From Nansenia antarctica (Eukaryota; Chordata; Actinopteri; Argentiniformes; Microstomatidae): a stretch of DNA of 64,000 nt. The translations under genes and the position numbers were made by a program. The notes beneath the pieces are model-generated. The model made no database searches, had not been told where the DNA came from, and saw only the letters and a program-made list of their open reading frames with translations. Every line of letters starts with the position of its first letter. Position 1 is the stretch's first letter. The stretch covers positions 55,641,299-55,705,298 of the forward strand of contig OZ022346.1 of assembly GCA_963989245.1 (NCBI GenBank), in the 5' to 3' direction. Below are positions 21,063-31,336 of this stretch, piece after piece.

Positions 21063-21532
21063 ACTTTACAAACTGGTTGAATGTGCTTAGAGACGGGACA
21101 GGTCGATGCACTCTTCTCTTTCTGGGCGCAGGTTGTCCCATCAGATGTAGCAGGTTGGAGACGTGGTAAAGTAACGTCACTTCAGACGTCCTCCAATCAT
21201 TGATGGCTTTGTGGTCTGACCCCCCCCCCCGGGTTTACTCTCTCACCTGCAATGTAAAGAAAAAAAGTAGCTATCAGTCCATGGAGATGGCCTAGTGAAA
21301 TTAAAAAAAGGGAAACAGATTCTGTCAACCACTCAGATATCTGTCATCATAAACAACGGTTTGTTACGCTGTCCGGACACAGATAGACTCAAGATATCAA
21401 CCGTGCCACAGCCAACCTTTTCTACTAAACTTCACTCTATTCTACAGTGACATTCCCTCTTTCTGTCCAGCGAGTGTAGCATTTAATCATGTATAGAACC
21501 TGTGATAAACGCATGGACATTTGGTCTCCGTG
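21063..21532 (-). other. Probable 3' UTR exon and intron of the cryptochrome
   Basis: On the minus strand a good acceptor (TTTCTTTACATTGCAG, AG at 21249-21250) could receive the donor after the last coding exon. A 3' UTR exon would then start near 21248. This is inferred from splice-site appearance only. Confidence 0.3.
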
Positions 21533-22062
21533 GTCTCAGTCTTACCTGGCTATAGGGTGCAGCTCTGTCTCTGGTCTCAGTCTTACCTGGCTATAGGGTG
21601 CAGCTCTGTCTCTGGTCTCAGTCTTACCTGGCTATAGGGTGCAGCTCTGTCTCTGGTCTCAGTCTTACCTGGCTATAGGGTGCAGCTCTGTCTCTGGTCT
21701 CAGTCTTACCTGGCTATAGGGTGCAGCTCTGTCTCTGGTCTCAGTCTTACCTGGCTATAGGGTGCAGCTCTGTCTCTGGTCTCAGTCTTACCTGGCTATA
21801 GGGTGCAGCTCTGTCTCTGGTCTCAGTCTTACCTGGCTATAGGGTGCAGCTCTGTCTCTGGTCTCAGTCTTACCTGGCTATAGGGTGCAGCTCTGTCTCT
21901 GGTCTCAGTCTTACCTGGCCATAGGGTGCAGCTCTGTCTCTGGTCTCAGTCTTACCTGGCTATAGGGTGCAGCTCTGTCTCTGGTCTCAGTCTTACCTGG
22001 CTATAGGGTGCAGCTCTGTCTCTGGTCTCAGTCTTACCTGGCTATAGGGTGCTGCTCTGTCT
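21533..22062 (-). repeat. 41-bp minisatellite carrying stop codon and splice donor, 13 copies
   Basis: In minus orientation each unit reads AGAGACAGAGCTGCACCCTA, TAGCCAG|GTAAGACTGAG, ACC. The first copy is the actual end of the cryptochrome coding region (QRQSSTL and stop) with its GTAAGA donor. The array is therefore an amplification of the exon 3' end and 5' splice site. Units are almost identical; one has GGCCATAGG at about 21918. Confidence 0.95.
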
Positions 22063-22654
22063 CTGGACCTTCGAGCCCGTCCCGTGGCCTGAGTCCTCGC
22101 TGTGCCGTTTACCACCGGAGAGCGTGGCGGAGTGGAGCCCTAACCCTGAGAAAGGAGGGTCAGGTCAGAAAAGCAGCAATGATAGACTTTGCTGCAATCT
22201 AGAATGTGTCCATGCAAATCTTATTTAGATCTGTTGTGTAGGACTAGATGTTGATATCCCTCAGATATCAACATCTAGTCCTACACAACAGATCTGTCCA
22301 TGCAAATCTTATTTATAACTAGCTATGTCATAGGGGCAAGTGTTGGCATGATCACATGTGCAGGTTCATCAAGGTTCAACCATCCACGTCTGTCTGTAAT
22401 GGGTTAGGGTTAGGGGCACCTCGCTGCAGGGCCATGCCAGGCATCTGCTGGGGTCCTTGGCTGTAACACACCAAGCTGCCACTGTTGCTGCCTGAATAAC
22501 CTGGAGGAGAAACGCAGAGTTAGGGGTGATGGGAAAAGAACAACAATAATAATAATAATACATTCGACTTTTCTAGACACTCAAAGGGTGTCACTCACTC
22601 GAAAAGGAGGGACACATACGATAATGGGCTCATAAGAGAGAGAGAGAGAGAGAG

Positions 22655-22702
<48 letters not shown>

Positions 22703-22874
22703 TGTGAGTGTGAGTGTGTGTAAGGAGGGAAGAAGTAGTGCATTCACACGATAATGGCACGATAATTATCATACAGAATAATAAGGGGAAAATGAAGCTT
22801 TCTCCAAGAAGTTTGGCTTAAGAGTGAAAAAGTCATGTGCGATACAGGATGTACTTGATCCAGCCAAACCCACC

Positions 22875-22935
<61 letters not shown>

Positions 22936-24379
22936 GAGCTCATGCTGGTTTGGGGGTCAGTCTGGGGGTACACCATGACCCCACTGTGCCAGTCTGCCTG
23001 GGAGTGTGCTGGCGTCTGGTACCCTGCAGAAACAACAACAACAACATCACTACCCAGTCCCTCACATATACTGGGGCACTGGCGATAACTTCTGGGGTCA
23101 TGAGGGCCGAGGAAAGGGAGGGGGGGGTGAGTTAGGGGAGGGGGGGGGGTGAGTTAGGGGAGGGGGGGGGTGAGTTAGGGGAGGGGAGGTTTAATCGTCA
23201 CTCACCAGACGGAGCAGCCGTGTGTGAGCCCTCTCCAGAGGGGAACCCCCCCATCATCCCTGAGGACGCCTCTCTGTTACCCATCATGCCTGAGGACGCC
23301 TCGCCGCTGCCGTTGGCGTTGGACGGGACCGTGGCCAGCAGGCCTGAGGGAGACAGAAGAAGGGTTAGGGTTAGTTAACACAGAGACAGGAGAAGGTTTA
23401 GGGTTAGTTAACACTGTGAAACTCTGACAGTGAAGCTGTCACTCATGTTCTGGACTAGAAAAGAGCCCTTCTGTTTCCCCTTTGTCTTGGACCGCATAGC
23501 GACCTTGGACTGCATAGCAACTGTTGCCCCCCCCGGATAAACTCCCTACCTGGATTTTAGACTTAAAGGCTTTTTACGCCCAGCACGGGAACCCTGCCCT
23601 ACAGTCCTGTGCTAGTGATACCGGTTTGTCCAAGGTCTGACCCATTGCATTTGTCCTGGGGGAACACAACATCCCCCATCCCCCCTCCCCCCTCCCCTCT
23701 CCTTCCTCACCCAGGCCCCTGTAGCATGACAGCTGCTGGTAGATCTGCTTCATGCGCTCTATGTTGATGCGGCTGGCCTCCGCGTGCTGCACCATGGGCT
23801 TGGGGTAGTGCACTCCGATCACACACTTGGCCACTTTCTGCACACTCTCCGGGGCGTTCCAAGGGTCGTAGATGTATTTGGCCGGAAAGCCCCGCAGAAT
23901 GGGTAGGTAGCGTCTGCAAGACGGGACACACACACGTTTCCCCTTTAGTTGAGTATAATGCGTCTTGCAGATTATCATCATATCATATTCAGTAAAACAT
24001 GTTATTTTGAGTGGCCCTTAGTGGTTCAGCATACTGTATTGCAAGACTGAAGTTAGACCTAGAGTACCTGACCTGTATACCTAACCTCCTACTGTACAAC
24101 TAACCTGTATACAAAACAAACTAAACCCCACCTGATGTAGTCTCCGTTGGGGTCTGTCCTCCGTCCGAAGCCGACAGGACAGTAGCAGTGGAAGAACTGC
24201 TGGAAGAAGCTGCTGCACGACAGCCACATCCAGCTGCCCGCGTTCACGCTCCAGTCTGCATCCAGGAGCAGCTCCTCAAACACCTGACACACACGCACGC
24301 ACGCGCACACACACACACACACACAGACACAGACACACACACACACACACATACACACACACACACACACACAGACACA

Positions 24380-24428
<49 letters not shown>

Positions 24429-24435
24429 AGACACA

Positions 24436-24482
<47 letters not shown>

Positions 24483-24657
24483 ACACACACACACAGACAC
24501 AGACACAGACACAGACACAGACACAGACACAGACACACACACACACACAGACACAGACACAGACACACACACACACACACACACAGACACAGACACAGAC
24601 ACAGACACACACACACACAGACACAGACACACACACACACACACAGACACAGACACA

Positions 24658-24696
<39 letters not shown>

Positions 24697-24704
24697 AGAC
24701 ACAG

Positions 24705-24736
<32 letters not shown>

Positions 24737-26440
24737 AGACACACACACACACACACATACACACAGTATCTAGTTAGTTACTGTATGACATTTACACAGT
24801 ATAGGCACACATTGTGAGACCGTGTCTCGCCAAAGTTCTTGAAAGTCACAACCCTGGACATGAATAACAATACGTGTTGCAGGTCGCTACTAAGGTATCT
24901 GTTACTGGAACATTACCATACAGTGTGTCACCATCATTAGGAATGAACTAAGCCAGTCGGTGGTACACAAGCCGAGGACAGTCTTGGTAGGACAGCGATG
25001 GATGTTAAAAGTAAATCCCTGTAGCCCTAGTCACCTTCATGCCCCCCCCTCCTCCCCCCACCTTCATACCCTCCCCCCCCCCCCCTCACCTTCATGCCCT
25101 CCCCCCCCTCACCTTTATTCCCTCCCCTCCCCCCCCACACACCCTCCCCCCCCTCACCTCCACCCCCCCCTCACCTTTATTCCCTCCCCTCCCCCCCCAC
25201 ACACCCTCCTCCCCCCCTCATCTTCATGTCCCCCCCGCCCCCCTCACCTTCATGCCCCCCCCCTCACCTTCATGCCCTCCTCCCAGCTGATCCACAGGTC
25301 CCCCCGGGTGAGGAAGCAGGCCACGGCGTGCCGGGCCAGGTGGTGGATCCAGCCCTCCTGCCTCAGCTGGGTCATGATGGCGTCGATCCAGGGGAAGCCC
25401 GTCCGGCCCTCCGCCCACTTGGCCAGCGCCTCGGGGTTGCGGTCCCAGGGGATCTGCACGCAGATGGGGTTGCCCTCCATCTTGTCGAAGCGCGGGTTGT
25501 TGGTGGCGGTGGTGTAGAAGAACTCGCGCCACAGGAGCTGACCGTAGAGAGAGAGGGGAGGGGAGCTGTTCTTCTTCACCTGAGGGGGAGAGAGGTGTGT
25601 GTTGTATATTATTTAATAAACAGATGTGTGTTATAGCAAAGATGTGTCATGATAACTAGGAGGGTTCGGGTTAAAGGCTGCGGCCTGTTGGGATCTGCTT
25701 ATTATTCACAATCAACCCGAATACAGCAACAAAACATTCATGAATATATCTTTAGAGAGTACATAGACGAGTACATACCTTCCTGTAGAGGTCGGTGAGT
25801 TTGAAGTAGAAGAGGCGGCAGGAGAGGCAGCCGAAGCGCAGGTAGGGGCTGAGGCCCGTGGGGCTCGCTAGCAGAGAGTTGGCGTTCATCCGCGGGCGCT
25901 CAAAGTTAGCCACCCACGCCTGGGGAAGGAACAGACGTCATCACACCTCTCCCAAAGAGATACAAACCTGCATTATGTCTTGTAAAAAGGCAAACGTCAC
26001 AGAAGGGCTATTTGATCTGATTTGAGAAGTTGCCTGGCCCCTTTTCCCTTGACCCTGACCCAGTAAAAACCCGAGGAGGAGGTGTGGAGGAGGTGTGTGC
26101 ACAACAGAAGTAAATGAATCGAAGATAAGAGGTCAGCTAGAAGAAGAGCACTCCAACATGTTTGTTACATGACTCGTGCAGCAGTGCCCCTTGCGCACAC
26201 AAGAGTTGGGTAAAACAGAGCAGGGGATCAGGGTAAGAGCCCACTGGTTGACAGAATGGGGACAGGAGTCAGCAGACCTACAAAGGCTGAAGTGGCCCTG
26301 TGAAAGAAAATCGGGGCCGGAAACTAAATCTCCAGGTGTCACTCTGTTATCACAGTTGGTGATTATACGATTTCAATGGTACTTTTTGGACTAGCTACTT
26401 TGCGGGGGGGGGGGGGGGGTCCACATACTGTCCATGTTGC

Positions 26441-26472
<32 letters not shown>

Positions 26473-27889
26473 TGTGTCCATGTTGCTGTGTGTGTTTGTG
26501 TGTGTGTGTGTGTGTGTACATGTTGCTGTGTGTGTTTGTGTGTGTGTGTGTGTGTCCATGTTGCTGTGTGTGTTTGTGTGTGTGTGTGTGTGTCCATGTT
26601 GCTGTGTGTGTTTGTGTGTCCATGTTGCTGTGTGTGTGTGTGTGTGTCCATGTTGCTGTGTGTGTGTGTGTGTCCATGTTGCTGTGTGTGTGTGTGTGTC
26701 CATGTTGCTGTGTGTGTTTGTGTGTGTGTGTGTGTGTGTACATGTTGCTGTGTGTGTTTGTGTGTGTGTGTGTGTGTGTGTCCATGTTGCTGTGTGTGTG
26801 TGTGTCCATGTTGCTGTGTGTGTTTGTGTGTCCATGTTGCTGTGTGTGTTTGTGTGTGTGTGTGTGTGTACATGTTGCTGTGTGTGTTTGTGTGTGTGTG
26901 TGTGTCCATGTTGCTGTGTGTGTTTGTGTGTGTGTGTGTGTGTCCATGTTGCTGTGTGTGTGTGTGTGTCCATGTTGCTGTGTGTGTGTGTGTGTGTCCA
27001 TGTTGCTGTGTGTGTGTGTGTGTACATGTTGCTGTGTGTGTTTGTGTGTACATGTTGCTGTGTGTGTTTGTGTGTACATGTTGCTGTGTGTGTTTGTGTG
27101 TCCATGTTGCTGTGTGTGTTTGTGTGTCCATGTTGCTGTGTGTGTGTGTGTACATGTTGCTGTGTGTGTTTGTGTGTACATGTTGCTGTGTGTGTGTGTG
27201 TACATGTTGCTGTGTGTGTTTGTGTGTACATGTTGCTGTGTGTGTTTGTGTGTACATGTTGCTGTGTGTGTTTGTGTGTACATGTTGCTGTGTGTGTGTG
27301 TGTGTACATGTTGCTGTGTGTGTTTGTGTGTCCATGTTGCTGTGTGTTTTTGTGTGTCCATGTTGCTGTGTGTGTGTGTGTGTGTACATGTTGCTGTGTG
27401 TGTTTGTGTGTCCATGTTGCTGTGTGTGTTTGTGTGTCCATGTTGCTGTGTGTGTTTGTGTGTACATGTTGCTGTGTGTGTTTGTGTGTCCATGTTGCTG
27501 TGTGTGTTTGTGTGTCCATGTTGCTGTGTGTGTGTGTGTACATGTTGCTGTGTGTGTTTGTGTGTACATGTTGCTGTGTGTGTTTGTGTGTACATGTTGC
27601 TGTGTGTGTTTGTGTGTCCATGTTGCTGTGTGTGTTTGTGTGTACATGTTGCTGTGTGTGTTTGTGTGTACATGTTGCTGTGTGTGTTTGTGTGTACATG
27701 TTGCTGTGTGTGTTTGTGTGTCCATGTTGCTGTGTGTGTTTGTGTGTACATGTTGCTGTGTGTGTTTGTGTGTACATGTTGCTGTGTGTGTGTGTGTGTC
27801 CATGTTGCTGTGTGTGTGTGTGTGTACATGTTGCTGTGTGTGTTTGTGTGTCCATGTTGCTGTGTGTGTTTGTGTGTCCATGTTGCTGT

Positions 27890-27941
<52 letters not shown>

Positions 27942-29436
27942 GTCCATGTTGCTGTGTGTGTTTGTGTGTCCATGTTGCTGTGTGTGTTTGTGTGTGTGTG
28001 TGTGTGTCCATGTTGCTGTGTGTGTTTGTGTGTCCATGTTGCTGTGTGTGTTTGTGTGTACATGTTGCTGTGTGTGTGTGTGTACATGTTGCTGTGTGTG
28101 TTTGTGTGTACATGTTGCTGTGTGTGTTTGTGTGTCCATGTTGCTGTGTGTGTTTGTGTGTACATGTTGCTGTGTGTGTGTGTGTGTACATGTTGCTGTG
28201 TGTGTTTGTGTGTCCATGTTGCTGTGTGTGTTTGTGTGTGTATGTGTGTGTGTGTACATGTTGCTGTGTGTGTTTGTGTGTCCATGTTGCTGTGTGTGTG
28301 TGTGTGTACATGTTGCTGTGTGTGTTTGTGTGTACATGTTGCTGTGTGTGTTTGTGTGTACATGTTGCTGTGTGTGTGTGTGTGTGTCCATGTTGCTGTG
28401 TGTGTGTGTGTGTACATGTTGCTGTGTGTGTTTGTGTGTCCATGTTGCTGTGTGTGTGTGTACATGTTGCTGTGTGTGTTTGTGTGTCCATGTTGCTGTG
28501 TGTGTTTGTGTGTACATGTTGCTGTGTGTGTGTGTGTGTACATGTTGCTGTGTGTGTGTGTGTGTCCATGTTGCTGTGTGTGTGTGTGTGTACATGTTGC
28601 TGTGTGTGTTTGTGTGTCCATGTTGCTGTGTGTGTTTGTGTGTCCATGTTGCTGTGTGTGTGTGTGTACATGTTGCTGTGTGTGTTTGTGTGTCCATGTT
28701 GCTGTGTGTGTGTGTGTGTACATGTTGCTGTGTGTGTTTGTGTGTACATGTTGCTGTGTGTGTTTGTGTGTCCATGTTGCTGTGTGTGTTTGTGTGTACA
28801 TGTTGCTGTGTGTGTTTGTGTGTCCATGTTGCTGTGTGTGTTTGTGTGTACATGTTGCTGTGTGTGTGTGTGTGTACATGTTGCTGTGTGTGTTTGTGTG
28901 TTTGTGAGGACTGTGGATGAGTGACTGACCTTCCTCTCCAGGTGTCTCTCCAGACGGGTGAGGGCCTCGCTCTCCCCCCCGGGCCACACGGCCGAGGACA
29001 GGCCGTCCGTGTCGAAGCCTGCAGAGACCACATCACTCTCACAGGTCAGAGGTCAACGACTGGAACAAACATTCACTCAACACCCCTTCCATAAGCTTTC
29101 ATGTAAACACTGTATAAGCATAACCCACACGTACATTTCTCAAACCCAGGTTTAACTCAAACACGGGTCAACAAACCGGGCCCGATATTTAAGTCCAACC
29201 CACACACGTTAGCCGTGTTAGCCTGTTTAGGTAACTCACCCAGCTCCTCCAGGGAGGGGACCCCGAACTTGTCGTCGTGGTCGTCAGAGAGGGGGGTGGA
29301 GCACCTCCCCATGACCTCGGGGGTGATGGCCTCCGCTGGCATCTCCACCGCGTCCATGTGGCTGATCAGGGTCTGGAAACGCTTGTAGGTGAGGGGAGAC
29401 TGTCCGCCATTCAGCTCGATGATCCTAGAGAGAGAG

Positions 29437-29481
<45 letters not shown>

Positions 29482-30414
29482 GAGAGAGGATGAGTCAGAT
29501 GGGGAGGGCGCACATAATAGTGAGGAGAAAAAAAGGTGATGAGGGATTGAATGGAATGACCTCAAAGGAGGGAAAGTGAAGACCATAATTGTGGTCCATG
29601 ACATTTACACAGTATAGTGTATAGAAGACCATTCATGATGGAAATAAAAATAACATTTGTGAGGTGCGCTGTGCTTCATAGAGCTAGCTGGACTCAGGAG
29701 GAGGAGGAGGAGGAGGGAGGAGGAGGAGGAGGAGGGAGGAGGAGGAGGGGGAGTAGGAGGAGGAGGAGGGAGGAGGGAGGAGGAGGAGGAGGAAGGAGGA
29801 GGGAGGGAGGGAGGAGGAAGGAGGAGGAGGAGGGGGAGGAGAAGGAGGAGGGGGAGGGAGGAGGAGGAGGAGGGAGGAGGAGGAGGAGGGGGAGTAGGAG
29901 GAGGGAGGAGGGAGGAGGAGGAGGGAGGAGGAGGAGGAGGGAGGAGGAGGAGGAGGGAGGAGGAGGGAGGAGGGAGGAGGAGGAGGAGGGAGGAGGAGGA
30001 GGAGGGAGGAGGGAGGGAGGAGGAGGGAGGGAGGAGGAGGAGGGAGGAGGAGGAGGGAGGAGGAGGAGGGAGGAGGAGGAGGAGGGGGAGGAGGAGGAGG
30101 AGGAGGAGGGAGGAGGAGGAGGAGGGAGGAGGAGGGAGGAGGAGGAGGGAGGAGGAGGGAGAGGGAGGAGGGAGGAGGAGGGAGGAGGAGGAGGGAGGAG
30201 GGAGGAGGAGGAGGAGGGAGGAGGGAGGAGGAGGAGGAGGGAGGAGGGAGGAGGGAGGAGGAGAAGGAGGAGGAGGAGGGAGGAGGAGGAGGAGGACTCA
30301 CTTGTCCAGGTCGTAGAGCGTGTGGGAGATGCGGACCGTGACGTCCACGCCGGCCTCGCTGGCCAGCTTCTTGATCGCTGCGTCTCTCTCCTTCCCGAAG
30401 GGCTCAGAGTCGTA
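22042..30414 (-). CDS. cry1: Cryptochrome (CRY1/CRY2 type), 5'-truncated, 11 exons
   Basis: Exons on the minus strand are 30302-30414, 29240-29424, 28930-29018, 25779-25919, 25268-25579, 24132-24283, 23711-23913, 23206-23343, 22874-23023, 22420-22500 and 22042-22145. All have AG/GT borders and the phases join without a break into about 555 codons. Hallmarks in order: YDSEPFGKERDAA; LNGGQSPLTYKRFQ; LSSAVWPGGESEAL; SPYLRFGCLS; LYGQLLWREFFYT, the FAD-binding heart FPWIDAIMTQLRQEGWIHHL and ARHAVACFLTRGDLWISWEE; SWMWLSCSSFFQQFFHCYCP; RGFPAKYIYDPWNAP; and a tail ending GSKVQRQSSTL. Vertebrate CRYs of this group repress CLOCK:BMAL1 in the nucleus. The paralogue (cry1 or cry2) is not settled. The first hundred or so residues are absent because the first exon seen is cut by a sirt3-LINE repeat, so this copy is broken unless the assembly is wrong. 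Confidence 0.88.
22207..22315. repeat. Perfect 32-bp hairpin inside 21-bp direct repeats
   Basis: Left arm 22227-22258 and right arm 22264-22295 are exact reverse complements around the 5-base loop CCTCA. The outer direct repeats are TGTCCATGCAAATCTTATTT plus A, at 22207-22227 and 22295-22315. Each contains the octamer ATGCAAAT. It lies in the intron between the last two coding exons of the cryptochrome. Confidence 0.95.
22636..22722. repeat. (GA)n-(GT)n microsatellite
   Basis: A GA run turns into a GT run, then GTGAGT repeats. It is in the cryptochrome intron between 22501 and 22873. Confidence 0.95.
22874..23023 (-). CDS. cry1: Cryptochrome tail exon with polyglutamine tract
   Basis: It reads GYQTPAHSQADWHSGVMVYP, then QTDPQTSMSS, then 20 uninterrupted CAA codons (22875-22934) that run to the last base before the donor G|GTGGGT. 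The tail is the fast-evolving, regulatory part of CRY. Both borders keep phase 1, so the glutamine run would be translated. Confidence 0.85.
23118..23192. repeat. G-rich 24-bp repeat, 3 units
   Basis: Units of GTGAGTTAGGGGAGGGGGGG sit just inside the intron that follows the exon at 23206-23343. Confidence 0.85.
24284..24772. repeat. (CA)n/(CAGACA)n compound microsatellite
   Basis: About 490 bp of CA with interspersed CAGACA. It adjoins the acceptor of the exon at 24132-24283, so on the minus strand the polypyrimidine tract is replaced by (GT)n ending GTGTGTCAG|GTG. Confidence 0.95.
25028..25267. repeat. C-rich repeat containing copies of an exon-donor junction
   Basis: Runs of C alternate with CTCACCTTCATGCC, the exact exon end and donor (GGCATGAAG|GTGAG on minus) of the exon at 25268-25579. 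Full copies occur near 25086 and 25245, and degenerate ones near 25031, 25060 and 25219. Confidence 0.85.
25268..25579 (-). CDS. cry1: Cryptochrome FAD-domain exon
   Basis: This 104-codon exon runs from VKKNSSPPLSLYGQLLWREF to DLWISWEEGMK and carries most of the flavin-binding pocket. It is fully conserved in pattern, which argues that the gene was functional recently. Its donor AAG|GTGAGG opens into a C-rich/G-rich repeat with several copies of the exon end. Confidence 0.85.
26398..28908. repeat. TG-rich minisatellite, about 90 copies of a 24-30-bp unit
   Basis: The core is CATGTTGCTGTGTGTG followed by TTTGTGTGT and a C/A alternation (GTCCATG or GTACATG). Some units are extended by extra TG pairs. 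It fills most of the cryptochrome intron 25920-28929 and ends about 20 bp from a splice donor. Long open frames of Cys/Val or His/Thr across it are artefacts of repeat composition. Confidence 0.95.
29433..29490. repeat. (GA)n microsatellite
   Basis: It lies immediately upstream (minus strand) of the acceptor CTCTCTAG of the exon 29240-29424, where it forms the (CT)n polypyrimidine tract. Confidence 0.95.
29694..30295. repeat. 600-bp GGA/GGAGG polypurine tract
   Basis: An almost uninterrupted purine strand of GGA and GGGA units. It starts next to the donor of the 30302-30414 exon, and long mirror repeats of this kind can form triplex DNA. Confidence 0.95.
30302..30414 (-). CDS. cry1: Cryptochrome exon cut at its 5' side
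   Basis: Homology begins at YDSEPFGKERD (TAC at 30412-30414). The preceding bases (ACCTCCAAGAAG) do not fit the family, which has Glu before the Tyr, and from about 30430 the sequence is the LINE part of the sirt3-LINE repeat. The exon ends in phase at GACAA|GTGAGT, and the intron's CCT-rich array starts six bases later. Confidence 0.75.
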
Positions 30415-30429
30415 CTTCTTGGAGGTCGT

Positions 30430-31336
30430 AGATCTTGGAGGCCCTCCTGAGACAGCGTGTGTTGTACAGCTCCTCCAGAGAGGGGAGGGGGGCGCCGGTG
30501 ATCTTCTGTGCTGTTCTCACGACTCTCTGTAGCGCGTTTCTCTCCGCTGTTGTGCAGCTCTAGAGACGTGCCCATGATGATGAGCAGGTCGGCCAGGGGG
30601 AAGTCTCGCAGGTAGTTAAAGAAGTTCTGAGGAAGCTCTTCCCCGAAGAAGACGATGTCAGGCTTGACCACGCCCTTACAGGTGGGACACTTAGGAACCA
30701 CCCCCTTCATCACATCAGGACGCAGCTCTTCTCCCTTGTATTCTCTCAGACACACAGTACAAGTAGCAGTAGCAATTTAGCAAATGTGCCATGTGCCTCC
30801 ACCAGCATCCCAGGAGGAATCCCTGCCATTCTCTCTAACCCGTCGATATTCTGTGTGTACATCCTGAGAAGCTGACCCTTGTCGTGGAGGAGTCGTACAA
30901 AGTAGTGTGTCAAGTTGGGCTGGTAGTTCCCGGGGTAAAGTTATTTAGCCAGGGCAAAGAAGGGCTTGGGGTTGTGGTGAAAGAAGTTGATCTCAAATAT
31001 GGTTTCTGCATAGGACAGGTCGTACTGTTGGAGGTTGTCATAAAGACCACTGCCGGGGGACCTGAAGTCTGGTATGCCACTAGGGGTGCTGATCCCTGCA
31101 CCTGCCATCACCACAATCCTTTTGTACTCTCGCTCTCTGATGTTTTTAGCGATATCCTCCAGGGTCAGCTGCTGCTTGGAGCTCCCCCCCCCCACCCCCC
31201 CTGGAGAACAGCCCTCGAGCCCCATCCCACCAGAGGCAGTGTCGCCTCCAAATGGCAGGTAGTGGTTGTTGACCACCTTTGAATCTCTGTGTCCTGTCCT
31301 GAGCTGAACACAAACCCTCAGCACTAGCTGCCATAC
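30430..31336 (-). pseudogene. sirt3: sirt3-LINE chimera, array copy 3, fused to cry exon
   Basis: Same content as copy 1 with the TAA and frameshift. Its LINE part starts only at ATCTTGGAGGCCCTCC because the cryptochrome exon is joined there. An 8-base CTTGGAGG occurs near both sides of the join. Confidence 0.8.

Noticed and set aside
22399..22415. Telomere-like CCCTAACCC (minus strand)
   Set aside because: Only two units right after a cryptochrome donor; too short for an interstitial telomere.
22381..22420. Alternative cryptochrome C-terminus by read-through (GAPNPNPLQTDVDG-stop)
   Set aside because: Possible because the donor GTGCCC is weak, but the next exon restores the family-typical SGGKR...KVQRQS ending in phase, so splicing is preferred.
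24089..24817. Cys/Val-rich and His/Thr-rich frames
   Set aside because: They come from the (CA)n/(CAGACA)n microsatellite, apart from the true exon at 24132-24283.
26363..29042. Frames of 830-880 codons in five of six frames
   Set aside because: All are artefacts of the TG-rich minisatellite (alternating Cys/Val or His/Thr). Real cryptochrome exons flank the region on the minus strand.
29617..30755. Gly/Glu- and Pro/Ser-rich frames
   Set aside because: Reading through the GGA polypurine tract; no homology outside the cryptochrome exon and the sirt3 fragment at its ends.
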